A DNA stretch of 64,000 nt from Hormiphora californensis. Taxonomy: Eukaryota > Ctenophora > Tentaculata > Cydippida > Pleurobrachiidae. The notes under the pieces are model-generated. The model was not told where the DNA came from. It made no database searches and saw nothing but the letters and a program-made list of their open reading frames with translations. Shown one piece after another: positions 1 through 11,400 of the stretch. Each line of letters opens with the position of its first letter. Within the stretch, counting starts at the first letter, position 1. The stretch is from positions 7,002,880 to 7,066,879 of the forward strand of contig CM035356.1 in the NCBI GenBank assembly GCA_020137815.1, given 5' to 3'. Made by a program: the position numbers and the translations under genes.

Positions 1-58
1 ACAGCTATTTCATTTGATTTTAATAAAAGGAATGATATTCCCAATATATTTGTTTCAG

Positions 59-3000
59 ATACGAGAGTTTGTGAACAACCCTCACTACTCATTTGGAGCG
101 TGTGTTTGGGCAGTGGTGGATATCATATTTATCTGTATCTCCCTCACTCTCCTTGTCCTTGAAACCATCCCTGAAATTGGAATATACTTCTCAGATGATT
201 CAGAACCTCTTTACGCCTTCTTTCTCATCTTGGATAGCATCGTAATAGCTTTCTTCAGGTAAAGTTACAGCTTGAGCCCTGCTTCCTGTGCAGTGTGTAA
301 TCCACACAGCTTGAAACAGGTTTCATTGACGGCTATTCTCTGAGATTTAAGGGAATAGCCGTAAATGAAGCCTGAGATCTCAGGTCTCAGTGGTAAATAG
401 CCGTGAACCTGATATCAGCGGGTAAACTAAATATTTGATATTTTGTTACAGTGGGTAAACTAAATCTTTTATATATCTATTACAGTGTGGACCTATTCCT
501 GCGCCTCGTCTCCTGGAAAAACATGCTAAAGTTCCTATCTGTTCCAATGCACATTATGGATCTATTATCGATCCTCCCATTCTACATTGGGCTGATAGCG
601 GACTTGATGTCTAAATCAACGCCTGACACTGATAAGCAGCACGGATACGTGGCTCTGAGAGTTTGTAGAACATTTCGGATAATCAGAATCTTTAAATTCG
701 TCCGGCACTCAAAAGAGCTTATCGTAGTGATGAAGGTTAGTTAATTATTAATTAATTAATTAATTAATGGTATGTATGTATGTAATTAGTCTCAATAATT
801 ATCTTTAGAAAATAACATTATTTTAGATTCACCACCAATTTACCGGCCGAACGCTCGGGGAGAAGGGTTTTGCCCTGTGAGTTGGGGTTCCGGTAAATTG
901 GGTCCTACTGTATTTCTATTCGGTGTTAAAATTTAGCGATCCCTATCTCATCTTCAGGTTATATCCGGGGCAGCTAAAGAGTTCCTGGTCCTTCTGCTGC
1001 TAATTCTTATCTTCGTCTTATCTTGTGGAACGATCATGTATTATATAGAGTTTGACAGTTCAGATGACACTGTTTTCGTCTCCATTTTAGAGGTAGAACA
1101 ACTATATTCGCACTGAAATTGGATCTTTTTTAGAGCCATTTTTTTTAAATTCGCACTTCCATTTAGAGGTAGAATATGACAACTATTGGCTTTGATTTCA
1201 CATTCGATACCAATAACTCTATAAAACTATTGTTTTCAGGGTTGTTGGTGGGCAGTGGTTACCATAACAACAGTAGGGTATGGAGATGTAGCGCCCAGGA
1301 CTCATCTCGGCAGAATTTTTGGGAGTTTAGTGGTTGTCATGGGGATTGTTATCCTTGCCCTGCCGATGACAATCATTGTCAGCAAATTCTCTAGCTCGTA
1401 AGTTTCATTGGGGTAGTTTATACACTTGGGCAATTTTGCATTTGCGGGCATCGCACTATAGACGCAGTACCCACGTACTATAGACGCATTATAGACGCAT
1501 TATAGACGCATTATAGACGCAGTATAGACACACGCAATATAGACGGACTTTCGTAAGCAGCAGTATAGACGCAGTATAGGCGCATTATAACAGCAATATA
1601 AACGCATTTTTATAGACGCGACGCAGTATAGCCGCATTATAGGCGCACTACCCACCCCAAAATCACTTTATAGACGCACTATAGACGCATTATAGACTGA
1701 CTATAGCAGCACCATAAACGCTACATAGACCCATATAAACGCATGATAGAAGCATTATAGACGCAAATCGCTTTTTATAGACGCCGCGTCTATAAAAAAC
1801 GTGCTTTTTAAAGAAGCACTATAGACGTACTCCAGGCTACAGTGCGATATTTGAGGCGCAGTTGGGCGTTTTATAAACGCATTTTTGTCGCATATAAAAG
1901 GAAGCAGTATAGACGCATTATAGACGCATGTGTGCGAAATCGATAAAGACGCAATATAGACGCAAAATAAAAAGGAGAGGGAGAGAGAGGGAGGGAGGGA
2001 AGGAGAGGGAAAGAGAGGGAGGGAGGGAAGGAGAGGGAAAGAGAGGGATGGACTGACTGAGGGATACAATTACAGGGATCACAGAAACAGAGATAGACGG
2101 ATAAAGACCTGAGACAGAAGGACAGAGTAAGATGGAAAGAGAGTGATATAGGGACGGAGTGAGACAGAAAAAGACAGAGATGGAAACAAACGGACAGAGA
2201 CAGACGGACGGAAAAAAACGCGCTTACTTATATCTCCCTCTCTGTCTCACTCTCTCTCTCCATCTTACTATACTCTGTCCGTCTGTCTCAGATCTGTTTC
2301 CATCTGTCTCTGTCTGATCTGTCTCTGTATCCCTCCCTCTTTCCCTCTCCTTCCCTCTCCCTCCCTCTCCCTCCCTCTCCCTCCCTCCCTCCCTCTAGTC
2401 TCTCTCCCTCTCCTTCTTATTTTGCATCTATATTGCGTCTTTATCGATTTCGCACACATGCGGCTATAATGCGTCTATAATGCGTCTATACTGCTTCCTT
2501 TTATATGCGACAAAAATGCGTTTATAGTTCGCCCAACTGCGCCTCAAATATCGCAGCGTGCGTCTGAGTACGTTTATAGCGCTTCTTAAAAAAGCACGTT
2601 TTTTATAGACGCGGCGTCTATAAAAAGCGATTTGCGTCTATAATGCTTCGATCATGCGTCTATATGGGTCTATGTAGCGTTTATGGTGCTGCTATAGTCA
2701 GTCTATAATGCGTCTATAGTGCGTCTATAAAGTGATTTTGGGGTGGGTAGTGCGCCTATAATGCGGCTATAATGTGTCGCGTCTATAAAAATGCGTTTAT
2801 ATTGCTGTTATAATGCGCCTATACTGCGTCTATACTGCTGCTTACGAAAGTCCGTCTATATTGCGTGTGTCTATACTGCGTCTATAATGCGTCTATAATG
2901 CGTCTATAATGCGTCTATAGTACGTGGGTACTGCGTCTATAGTGCGATGCCCGCAAATGCAAAATTGCCATACACTTGTATATTACTTATTTTTGAAATT

Positions 3001-3231
3001 AGTAAATTGTATCCTAATGATTATCCTGTTAATTATCTTGCTATGTAATTGTAAAAGATATAACATCCAATGTTTACAGGTACGATGAAGAAAAGAGGGC
3101 AATGGAGAAGGAGATGTTGGAGAAAATGAGGAAATCTCGTGACGAGGATGATGTTGTCTGGGAGGAAGAGTTGTATCCCTCCCCAGCTGATCCATGCACT
3201 CCCCTCTCTCCTCCTTGGAATACGAGGGAGG
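59..3231 (+). CDS. Voltage-gated potassium channel (Kv), partial: S1 to cytoplasmic tail, five exons
   Basis: Exons at 59-258, 486-735, 958-1092, 1240-1397 and 3080-3231 join in phase. The 5' end, including any T1 domain, is outside the window and the last exon runs into an assembly gap. S1 is in exon 1 and S2-S3 in exon 2. Exon 2 also carries S4, in which basic residues fall at every third position (ALRVCRTFRIIRIFKFVR). S5 is in exon 3. Exon 4 holds the pore with filter TVGYGD after a WWAVVT pore helix, then S6. The charged tail EEKRAMEKEMLEK follows. By family this is a plasma-membrane voltage-sensing, K+-selective tetramer. S6 reads ALPMTIIVSKF, so the PVP or PIP hinge usual in Shaker-type Kv channels is absent. 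The subfamily is uncertain. Confidence 0.93.
1429..2969. mobile_element. Foldback DNA transposon in a Kv intron, 9-bp target duplication
   Basis: The 1,541-bp element is almost entirely one inverted repeat, with arms of about 750 bp meeting near 2200-2220. It begins GGCAATTTTGCATTTGC and ends with the reverse complement. The 9-mer ATACACTTG flanks it at 1420-1428 and 2970-2978. The arms are built from many degenerate copies of a TATAGACGCAT-type unit and a purine-rich stretch. No transposase is encoded. A 9-bp duplication with very long terminal inverted repeats is typical of Mutator-like elements, but the assignment is inferred. Confidence 0.85.
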
Positions 3232-3331
3232 NNNNNNNNNNNNNNNNNNNNNNNNNNNNNNNNNNNNNNNNNNNNNNNNNNNNNNNNNNNNNNNNNNNNN
3301 NNNNNNNNNNNNNNNNNNNNNNNNNNNNNNN
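3232..3331. other. Assembly gap (100 N)
   Basis: Exactly 100 N, the conventional size for a gap of unknown length. It truncates the last visible Kv exon, so the channel C-terminus and anything beyond it are missing. Confidence 0.99.
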
Positions 3332-3720
3332 TAATTATAGTATATATATTATAAGGTAAAGAGTAAGAAAAGTGAAAAGTGAAAAGTAATAGTAGTACCT
3401 TTATAACATGTCAAAAAATGTAATTAATAAAGAAAGTATGTACAATGAAAAGCTCACCCAACCCCTCAAGTGTGTCAACGGGATCAAGTAAGAGGCACAC
3501 AGGAAAAATAAAAAAGCAAGCATGTACACCATAGTGATGCTCCCTCGGCCCAGTATGATCGCAGGATTTTTGACGGCCTCTCCTCCTTGTGTATCTAGCA
3601 AGAAAAAGATGGACGTCTTGGGCTTTGCATGGACGACTCTGAGGATCACCCCGTCTGTGCACAGTATATTTCGTGCTGCAAGAAACGCTAACACTCAGCA
3701 GAGGTTTATTTATAGCACTC
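3332..3720. other. Post-gap segment, no recognised gene
   Basis: This has ordinary composition. A 97-codon open frame lies on the minus strand (3694-3401) and overlapping frames lie on both strands. None has a motif I recognise or clear splice sites. It may include an exon linked to the gene lost in the gap, but nothing here proves it. Confidence 0.4.
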
Positions 3721-6545
3721 TCTGGAGGATGGAGGGGATGGATGGAGGGGGGGCTGGCAGAGCTGGGGATGGTGAAACCGTTGAGGTGTGTGCGTTTATT
3801 TTAGGGGATGGTGGCGTAGTTTAAAAGTGTTGTATGTTGATTAATTCATGTGGGGTTGGTACTGTTTTTACTGGTTTTATACTTATTGTACTTTTGCTGG
3901 ACGTTTTAGACGTTTGGGTACTGTTCGGTATCTGGTGTGTGGTAGGTCTGGTTAAGGGGGGTATGGCTTTGTGTAGCTGTTATTAGGTTTAACTATATTT
4001 ACTTGGGGTTTAGGTTGTACATCGGTTTTAACTTTACATCATTAGTTGTGGGGGGTGGTAGACGGCAGTATTCCTGTTGTGGATACTATTACGGTATCCT
4101 TGTTTTAAATATAATTAGCGTGGTGGGGTGAGAGGCTGGACCACTAACCTGGCAATCGTGCGGTAGGGGTTATTGGGTGGGGCGGGGGTAGGTGTCTGGT
4201 TAGGAGAGAGAGCAAGTACACGCTGGGGCCTGGTCGGGGGGGGGCGTCTGGTGGGGGTGGGCGGGGGTGGGGGGGTGGGGAGGGGTAGGGGTTTTCTGAC
4301 ACATGGAGGAAATGGAAGGGGTGTATATCTGACGAGGAAGAATAGGTTCGTGGATCTGCACATGTTCTGGATGTGAGGTGATACTTAGAGTATGCTTGCT
4401 ATGGCTGCGATTGGATAAACGTATTTTCAGTTCCGGAGAGGTTGGTGTGCCGCTCTGGAGATGGGTATGGACAGGAGGGACAAGAAGAGACTTGTCTTTA
4501 GAGGGGCGGGTGGGGGTGGGTGAGACCCCGGGGAGGTTATGGTTGGAGAATCTGGGCAAGAGAGGGATTAGGTTGATTGGTTGGGTGGGGGGGTGGGGGT
4601 GGGGGGGGGGGGGGGTCGGGGGTGGAGGGGTTTGGAGGGGGGTGTTAAGGGGTTTGGAGGGGTTGGTTGGGTTTTGGGGGTGTTGGGGGCGGGTGGGGAT
4701 GGGAGTTGGGGTGGAGGGAGTGGGCAAACGGAATGGTGTCTTGTGTGGTTTTAGGGGGGGGGTCGTGAACCTTCGCGACGATGGGTCTGGCGCGTCGTGG
4801 ATCAGACTGGAGTGGGTATAGCGACGTGGGTTATTGCGACTGAGTGGGGTGTATGGCGGGAAAAGAATGTTAAAGGGGGGTTTTGTGAGGGGTGTTTATG
4901 CGTAGGCAGGGGGATATTGGGGAGGTTGGGGTGTTTGGTAAGAGGGGGGTTGGTAGGGAAGTGAGGGAGTTCACAAAAGGGTGCAATTTAGACAGGGGTT
5001 GTTAGGGGAAGGGTAAAAGGGATGAATCCTAAAGCGGGGTTTGGGGTGGGGTTGAAGGGTTAGGTAGGGGCTATGGTGGAGGGGTTGGGGGAGGGGTGGT
5101 ACGGGGTTCGAGAGGGGCGTGTTGGCTCTGGTTTAGTATGGGGCGGAGTTTTCGTCCCATGTTATAGGCTGCAGCCTAGGGGCATAAGTAGGTTAAGAGT
5201 TACTGGAGGGGATGACCGTGGTATCATGGGGGAGCTAGTGAGGGTGGTGGCAAGGACGAAGCGTTACTGTTGGGACAGGGCGCAGATCCGTCCTGGATGG
5301 TGTACGCCGGGCGCCTCTATTTTATCCGATTTGGAGGGGTGTTTCGGTTGGAGGGGTTTTGGTAGTGTTGGATGCGGCAGGCGTGATGTCTATTGGTATC
5401 CTACCTTTAGGGTAGTGGGAAAGCAGGTGATCCGGTTATTGGAGGGAAGCGGGGTTATCGAAGTGTAGGGTAAGCTGATAACTGTGCTAGTTTGTGCTGA
5501 TCTCTAAAGGCCTAGAAAGAGAATCAAGTTAATTTATGTTAATGTGATGTGTGAAAGTCAGCTGATCAGTCGTGTATACGAAGCAGGATGCTATGCGGGA
5601 GCTCCCATGGAAAAAACATAAGGGGTACACGCCACCCACTCCTGACTCACAATGGTCCCGGTATCCAAGACCTCGAGCGGGCGGGGGTGGAGGAGAGGTT
5701 GAGGTATGGAGGAGCCCTACAAGTTGGGGTTTGGTTGGGGTTACCGGAGTGCATACCAGGGGTTAGGGTTGGTGGCGGGAGGGGTGAGTCCCGCTACGTA
5801 GGGAAACGCGGCTGGGGGTAGGGTGGATGTACTCACGGGTTTTGATAAATTGGGCGTTTGGAACAGAGTGATTATGATCAGGGGCGTATTGGCGATGGGA
5901 CGACAAATGGGGTTATGATTTAATTTGGGGTTTTGTGTGTGAGGTGTAATAATGGTCAAGCATGGGTGTGCTGTGTGGGTCTTCAGGACTATGAGTTACA
6001 TATAGATGCGTTGGTTTGGTTTCGAGGTTTTTTGTCCCCATGGGGAGTTGGGTGTTTTAGGTTTTATTTTCGTGAGGGGGTTTCGGTGTGTGGACCCGTA
6101 ATTTGGTGGTATCCTGGGGCCTAAGTTAGGTTGGGGGTGAGGCGTTTTGGTATAGAGGGTAAGTAATTATGCAGAGGGATAGGGATTGATTGGAGAATTT
6201 GGCTATTCAAGTCAAAACAACAAGGGGTAAGGCGTTTATCATTTTCATATGGCCGTGTAATATTGGTTTTGTGTACGTTATAATATCGGGGGATTTTTGT
6301 TTAGGGGTTGGGTGTTTGGTTATACTTTCGGGTTTTGGTTTTGGAGGGGTTTTTTGGTTTTGGTTATTCTGGATTTTTAAGGCGTGAGGGGGGTCAGTTT
6401 TTTGGAGGGGTTCTTATTTGTGTTGGGGTTGGGGGGGTTGTTTTTTTTAAGGAGGGGGTGGTTTTGGTTTTTGTTTTTTATTATGATTTGGTTGTGTATT
6501 TTTTTTTTATTTTTTTTACGTGGAGGGGGGTTGAGAATTCTGATT
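3721..6545. other. Strongly G+T-skewed, non-coding-looking tract
   Basis: About 2.8 kb whose plus strand is very rich in G and T and poor in C. It contains long G runs, for example G/T strings around 4230-4290 and 4585-4700. Open frames here are products of the skew: they translate to Gly/Val/Trp-rich or, on the other strand, Pro/Thr-rich strings without domains. Many places meet the four-G-run criterion for potential G-quadruplexes. I see no exon. Confidence 0.6.
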
Positions 6546-6599
6546 TTAAGGTTTACACCCTCTCAATTGCTTTGAGCGTACTGTTAGTTCGTATATACT

Positions 6600-6945
6600 C
6601 GTTTTAAGCATGGTTTCAGTCACTGATCTTTGCTTATGCACCTACACAACAATCACTCACAATTCAGGCCGTTTAACTCGCCCTACAGTGTTTGATCTTC
6701 TTGAGACGGAAAAGGAGGAGACGGAAAGATCAGGATCAAACTGTTCACCCGGAGCGGCGAACCCCCCACAGAGAATGGGCCCCAAGCCCCTTGAAGGCCT
6801 TGGGACTCCGCCTGGTTCGCGCTAGCCCCCCATTCCTTGTTCCATCTCAATTCCATATCATCCTCAGCACGGATCCGCCCGCCCCGTAAACCTTTCCTAT
6901 CCTTTTGGCTTGAAGTATTTCGTGGGAAGAAAAACACTTATGAGG
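6600..6945. other. Composition island, GC-richer, unassigned
   Basis: A short block with ordinary strand balance and higher GC follows the G+T tract. It holds an 84-codon minus-strand frame (6937-6683) and a 71-codon plus-strand frame. The peptide has no motif I can name. From 6945 to about 7500 I see only AT-rich sequence without a gene. Confidence 0.35.
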
Positions 6946-7501
6946 CGCTGGGTTACCGGTGAATAGCTTTGATATCATTTACGAAATGGGAGTCGTTTGT
7001 ATACAGCTATTCCGATATGAGAAAAAACTCAATTAGTTAGCATTTGAACAGCCAATGTGACCAGGAGGTGAGTCAAAGGCAAAATGAGAAGCGACGCGGA
7101 ATATGAGTTCGCAAAAAATCAAATAAAATATGATATTATGATTGAGATTTATCGCAGCTTGATATATTTAGTGTTTATTTTATTTAGTTATTTTTTTGCT
7201 TGAGGTTCCCGACTTCCAACCTTATATAAGCGTTCGTGTGTTGATTTTGGAGAGAAGAGAAACATGAATGTTCAATTCAAATTAGATTCAAATATTGTCG
7301 ACTTAAGAGTGGGTTTGATGGCTTGTCTACTAAGGTTCTGTGCATTCAGAGTGATTCTTTCCATACTACAAACATCTTAAGCTCCATCGATGTACCCTAC
7401 GTAAGATCTCCCCGGCACCCCCCTCTGCAAATAGAAAAAAAGCACCAGCACGTGCCACCCTCCGCTTGATCACGATTCATTCACGCCAATTATACTCCAC
7501 A

Positions 7502-7735
7502 TTATAGCCACAACACTAGATTAACAGAGGCCTGAGGTCCGCCGTCAATAACGGAGCGTCTTTCTGCCCCGTCCATCCCAAGCCAAAGCCCCTCCATGTG
7601 TTCCCAGGTTGTCACCACGATATCGTCCGCTTCGGGTTCCCACGTTTTTCCCACCCATACCACCGTTTCCACCCCGTCCCATTCCCATGTCATGTTATCT
7701 CTACAGACCCGGTTACCTGACACAAGCAACGCTTT
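7502..7735 (-). CDS. Possible exon, Trp-rich peptide, unrecognised
   Basis: The frame upstream of the GA-rich block reads a non-repetitive, Trp-rich peptide including MTWEWDGVETVVWVGKTWEP and then WEHMEGLWLGMDGAERR before a stop at 7502. The amino-acid mix looks more like real protein than a shadow frame, but I cannot assign a family. The rest of the long frame (to 8332) is only Ser/Leu translation of the (CT)n tract. It may be an exon or a transposon relic. Confidence 0.25.
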   Translation of the reverse strand, partial: KALLVSGNRVCRDNMTWEWDGVETVVWVGKTWEPEADDIVVTTWEHMEGLWLGMDGAERRSVIDGGPQASVNLVLWL

Positions 7736-7784
7736 AATGTTGATGTTTTTAAAAAAATCTAGGTGTCCAACTATCAAGGATAAG

Positions 7785-8097
7785 GAAGGGAGGGAGAGGG
7801 GGTAGGAAGCTGAGGAGAGAGCAGAGAGAGATGAAGGAGATTGAGTGATGAGATGAGAGGCGTCGAGAGAGACGATGAGGAATCGGAGAAAGAGGACAAG
7901 AATGAAAGAGAAGAGCCGAGAGAGAGAAGAGGAGGAGGAGAGAGAGGAGATGGAGAGCAGAGAGAGAGAGGAGAGAAGTGAGAGAGGAGAGAGAGAGAGA
8001 GAGGAGAGAGAGACGAGCAGAGAGAGAGACAGAGGAGAGACGAGAGGAGAGAGAGAGAGAAGGAGAGAGCGAAGAGTGAGGAGAGAGAGAGGAGAAG

Positions 8098-8134
<37 letters not shown>

Positions 8135-8348
8135 TGAGATGGAGAGAGAGAGCGAGATAGAGAGCTGAGGAGTTAGAGGAGAGAGAGAGAGGCGAGGAGG
8201 ACAGACCGAGAGAATGGATGTGAAGAGACTTTTGAAGCGAGGAACGAGGAAGAGGTAGAGGGAGAGAGAGAGCGGAGAGAGAGGAGGACGAGAAGGAGGG
8301 AGTGAGGGAGAGACGAGAGAGAGCAAGAGCACGGGGAGCGACGAGAGA

Positions 8349-8392
<44 letters not shown>
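7785..8392. repeat. (GA)n-rich low-complexity block
   Basis: Degenerate AG-rich sequence, purest at 8348-8390. It lies immediately upstream of the cathepsin B start at 8441 and may fall in its 5' UTR or promoter. The long Glu/Arg and Ser/Leu open frames across it are products of the repeat. Confidence 0.9.
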
Positions 8393-8440
8393 TCCAACTT
8401 CAAAGCTAAAGGTGAGTAACCTGCAACATATTTTGTAACC

Positions 8441-11400
8441 ATGTTTCTGCTGTGTGTGATATGTCTGGTGGGTGCCACGTTGGCAATGGACCCCCTAGGA
8501 GACGAGAGGATAACCCTACTGAACAAGCTACCTAACATGACATGGGTAGCAGGAAGGAACTTTGCAGTGAGTCTCTCACCCACTGGGGGGAAATGATTCA
8601 TCCGGACGGACCAATATTTAAATTTTCTATGAGAAACTTGCGGTGTATTTGAAAATTGCTCATTTCATTTCACATTCAGGGTCAGAACATAGAGGACGCC
8701 ATCAAGCTGCTAGGAGCCCTGAAGACCCCTGAACATATCAAAGCTAGGTACGATTTCCCTATCCATTGTATCTGATCAAGATATAAAAAATACTGAATAC
8801 ATGAATCAGTATTTCCAATCTCGATTCCATCTCTTCATTTGACAGGACCCCGGTAATGAAACACAAGATTCACCTGATGGACATTCCGGATGAGTTCGAT
8901 GCGAGGACCAACTGGCCCAACTGTCCTTCTATCAGCGATATTAGGGACCAAGGTAACTATATTAGAGCCGGTAGACCAGCCTCTAGGCAAGACGAGATAC
9001 ACAGTGTGTATTACACACAGTTTTAGCAGCTCGAAAACTGTACCAATACCGTTACAATTCACAGAGAAATATAAGTACCTTTACACAGCTATATTGGCAG
9101 TACCTGCAACAGTGGGACAAATGACAAATGATCTCCCCCTGTAATTGTTACAGGAGAGTGTGGTTCCTGTTGGGCATTTGGAGCTGCAGAAGCGATGAGT
9201 GACAGACTGTGTATCCACAGCGGTGGTTCTGTTTTGGTTAATATCTCCGCTAATGCCCTCCTTTCGTGCTGTAGCGGGTGCGGGTTTGGGTGCAACGGTG
9301 GTTTCCCTCTCTCGGCCTGGTCTTACTTCGTGAGCAGTGGTAATTAAAAATCCCTCTCTCTCTTTTCTTAATTTAGGGAAGAGATGCTCTCCTGCAGCTC
9401 TAACAACTCTGATCCTTTCCTTCCCCTGTTTCCAAACTTTCCTTGCAATAAATGTCTGTATGAACTATGACCCTTTCTAACTCAGCTGAATGCAGGTTTG
9501 GTGACGGGTGGACAACACGGTAGCGAAAGTGGGTGTCAGCCGTACACTTTCAGACACTGCGAACACCATGTCGATGGACCTTACCCTAAGTGCACTGGCG
9601 AGGGTCCCACCCCACCCTGTACTGACAAGTGTCGGGCAGGTTAGTGTACTTTCATGGGGGGGGGGGGGGGGTTCATGTTGGACGTTGGTTTGAAATCTAG
9701 AAAGAATTCAGAGCAATATTAGAAACCATAAAATCATGAGCATTTACCACCACCTTTCATCCGCAGCTGGTTCATTTGTGTATAACAGCCCAGAGAGAAC
9801 ATAAAAAACTCTGAAAATTAACCACCACCACAACATTTTATTGAGCAAAGCAAAGCAGGCCGGCTAGGATAAATCCAGTGCCGGGGGTGCTGATGTCCCT
9901 TTCAATAACGTTCAGCCACGGTTCATTTTATTAGGTTACGGCAAGTCCTATGAAGAGGATCTGTATTTCGGAAAGAGTTACTACAACGTAGAGTATGATC
10001 CCGCCCAGATCCAAGCTGAGCTAATGAAGAATGGACCAGTGGAGGCTGCATTCACCGTCTACAGTGACTTCCTTCTTTACAAGAGCGGAGTCTATCAACA
10101 CGTACACGGTATGTGATAATTGCTGTTTTAATGTGACTAGCTCGTTAGATTGAAATGATAGAAGATGGTCCCCAGATGGTATTCTAAATTGTAATATTTG
10201 GTGCACTATTCAGCTCATCATAATGATGACGTGATGAACCTTTTTTTCTGATTAGACTGATGGTCTAGCTCTAACTGAGGTCTGAGCAGACAAAGTGTAT
10301 GGTGACAAATTTGGACTGTCTCTTTTCTGAGTGACGCTGACAAAAAGGGACTCAATATCTTTCTTCTCAGTGGTAGCATGGTTCACACGGTCATCACTCA
10401 AGTCTGATGAGACTGATCATTTCACATTTTAATAGAGCTTTTCCAAGAAATTTCTGTCAGCGCTTACCACTCTGATCTCATCGCTCCACTCAAAGCTTCA
10501 GAATGGGTTACTGACCCATTCAGAGCTTGTTGAGTAAGGGTTACTCAAAAAGTTCCACCGTTACTCAACAATTTCTCTGTCAGGCATCGCTCTGACTTAA
10601 GTCATATGCCTGACAGAGAAATTTAGCCAATTTGACCATCACTCATGACATGAGGTAAATCATTTCGCTAACCGCTATCTCTATTATAATTTGGAGATGA
10701 ACGACGTCGAAGTGATGGCCGTTCGTTAGGCGGTATCTAAGCGACAGACTGCTCCTTCATAAAACACTTTATATGACGAAAGCTGTAAAGCTGTTATTCA
10801 CACTTTTTGAACTTCCAGTGGAGGTTTGTTAATATTTTCGAATGACTTCTAACATGGCAGTTCCCATAGTTACCGATTCAGTTGCCATGGCAACCGTGTT
10901 ATTGACGTGGAAAGGGGCGAAAAGAACCACCCGGCGAAGCCGGGTGGGTTATCTAAAAGCCCTTACTTGAGGCGCACCCAATGGGTGCGCTAGTCTCTAT
11001 TATAATTTGGAGATGAACGTCGAAGTGATGGCCGTTCGTTAGGCGGTATCTAAGCGACAGGCTGCTCCTTCATAAAACACTGTATATGCCCAAAGCTGTA
11101 AAGCTGTTGCTCACACTTTTGGAACTTCCAGTGGAAGTTTGTTGATATTTTCGAATGAATTTTAACATGTCAGTCTTCATGGTTACCGATACAGTTGCCA
11201 TGGCAACCGTGTTATTGACGTTCAAAGGGGCGAAAAGAACCATCCGGCGAAGCCGGGTGGGTTATCAAAAAACCCTTACTTGAGGCGCACCCAATGGGTG
11301 CGCTAGTCTCTATTATAATTTGGAGATGAACGACGTCGAAGCATGGTCGTTCGTTCAGCGGTATCTAAGCGACAGACTGCTCCTTCATTAAAACACTTTA

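Noticed and set aside
4173-4821. Gly/Trp/Val-rich and Pro/Thr-rich open frames of up to 175 codons
   Set aside because: The G+T strand skew removes stop codons on one strand; sequences have no domain, splice structure or start context.
7875-8332. Long Glu/Arg and Ser/Leu open frames
   Set aside because: They are translations of (GA)n/(CT)n repeats, as are those at 21300, 23270, 27930, 44610, 48730, 59530 and 60880; no gene is implied.
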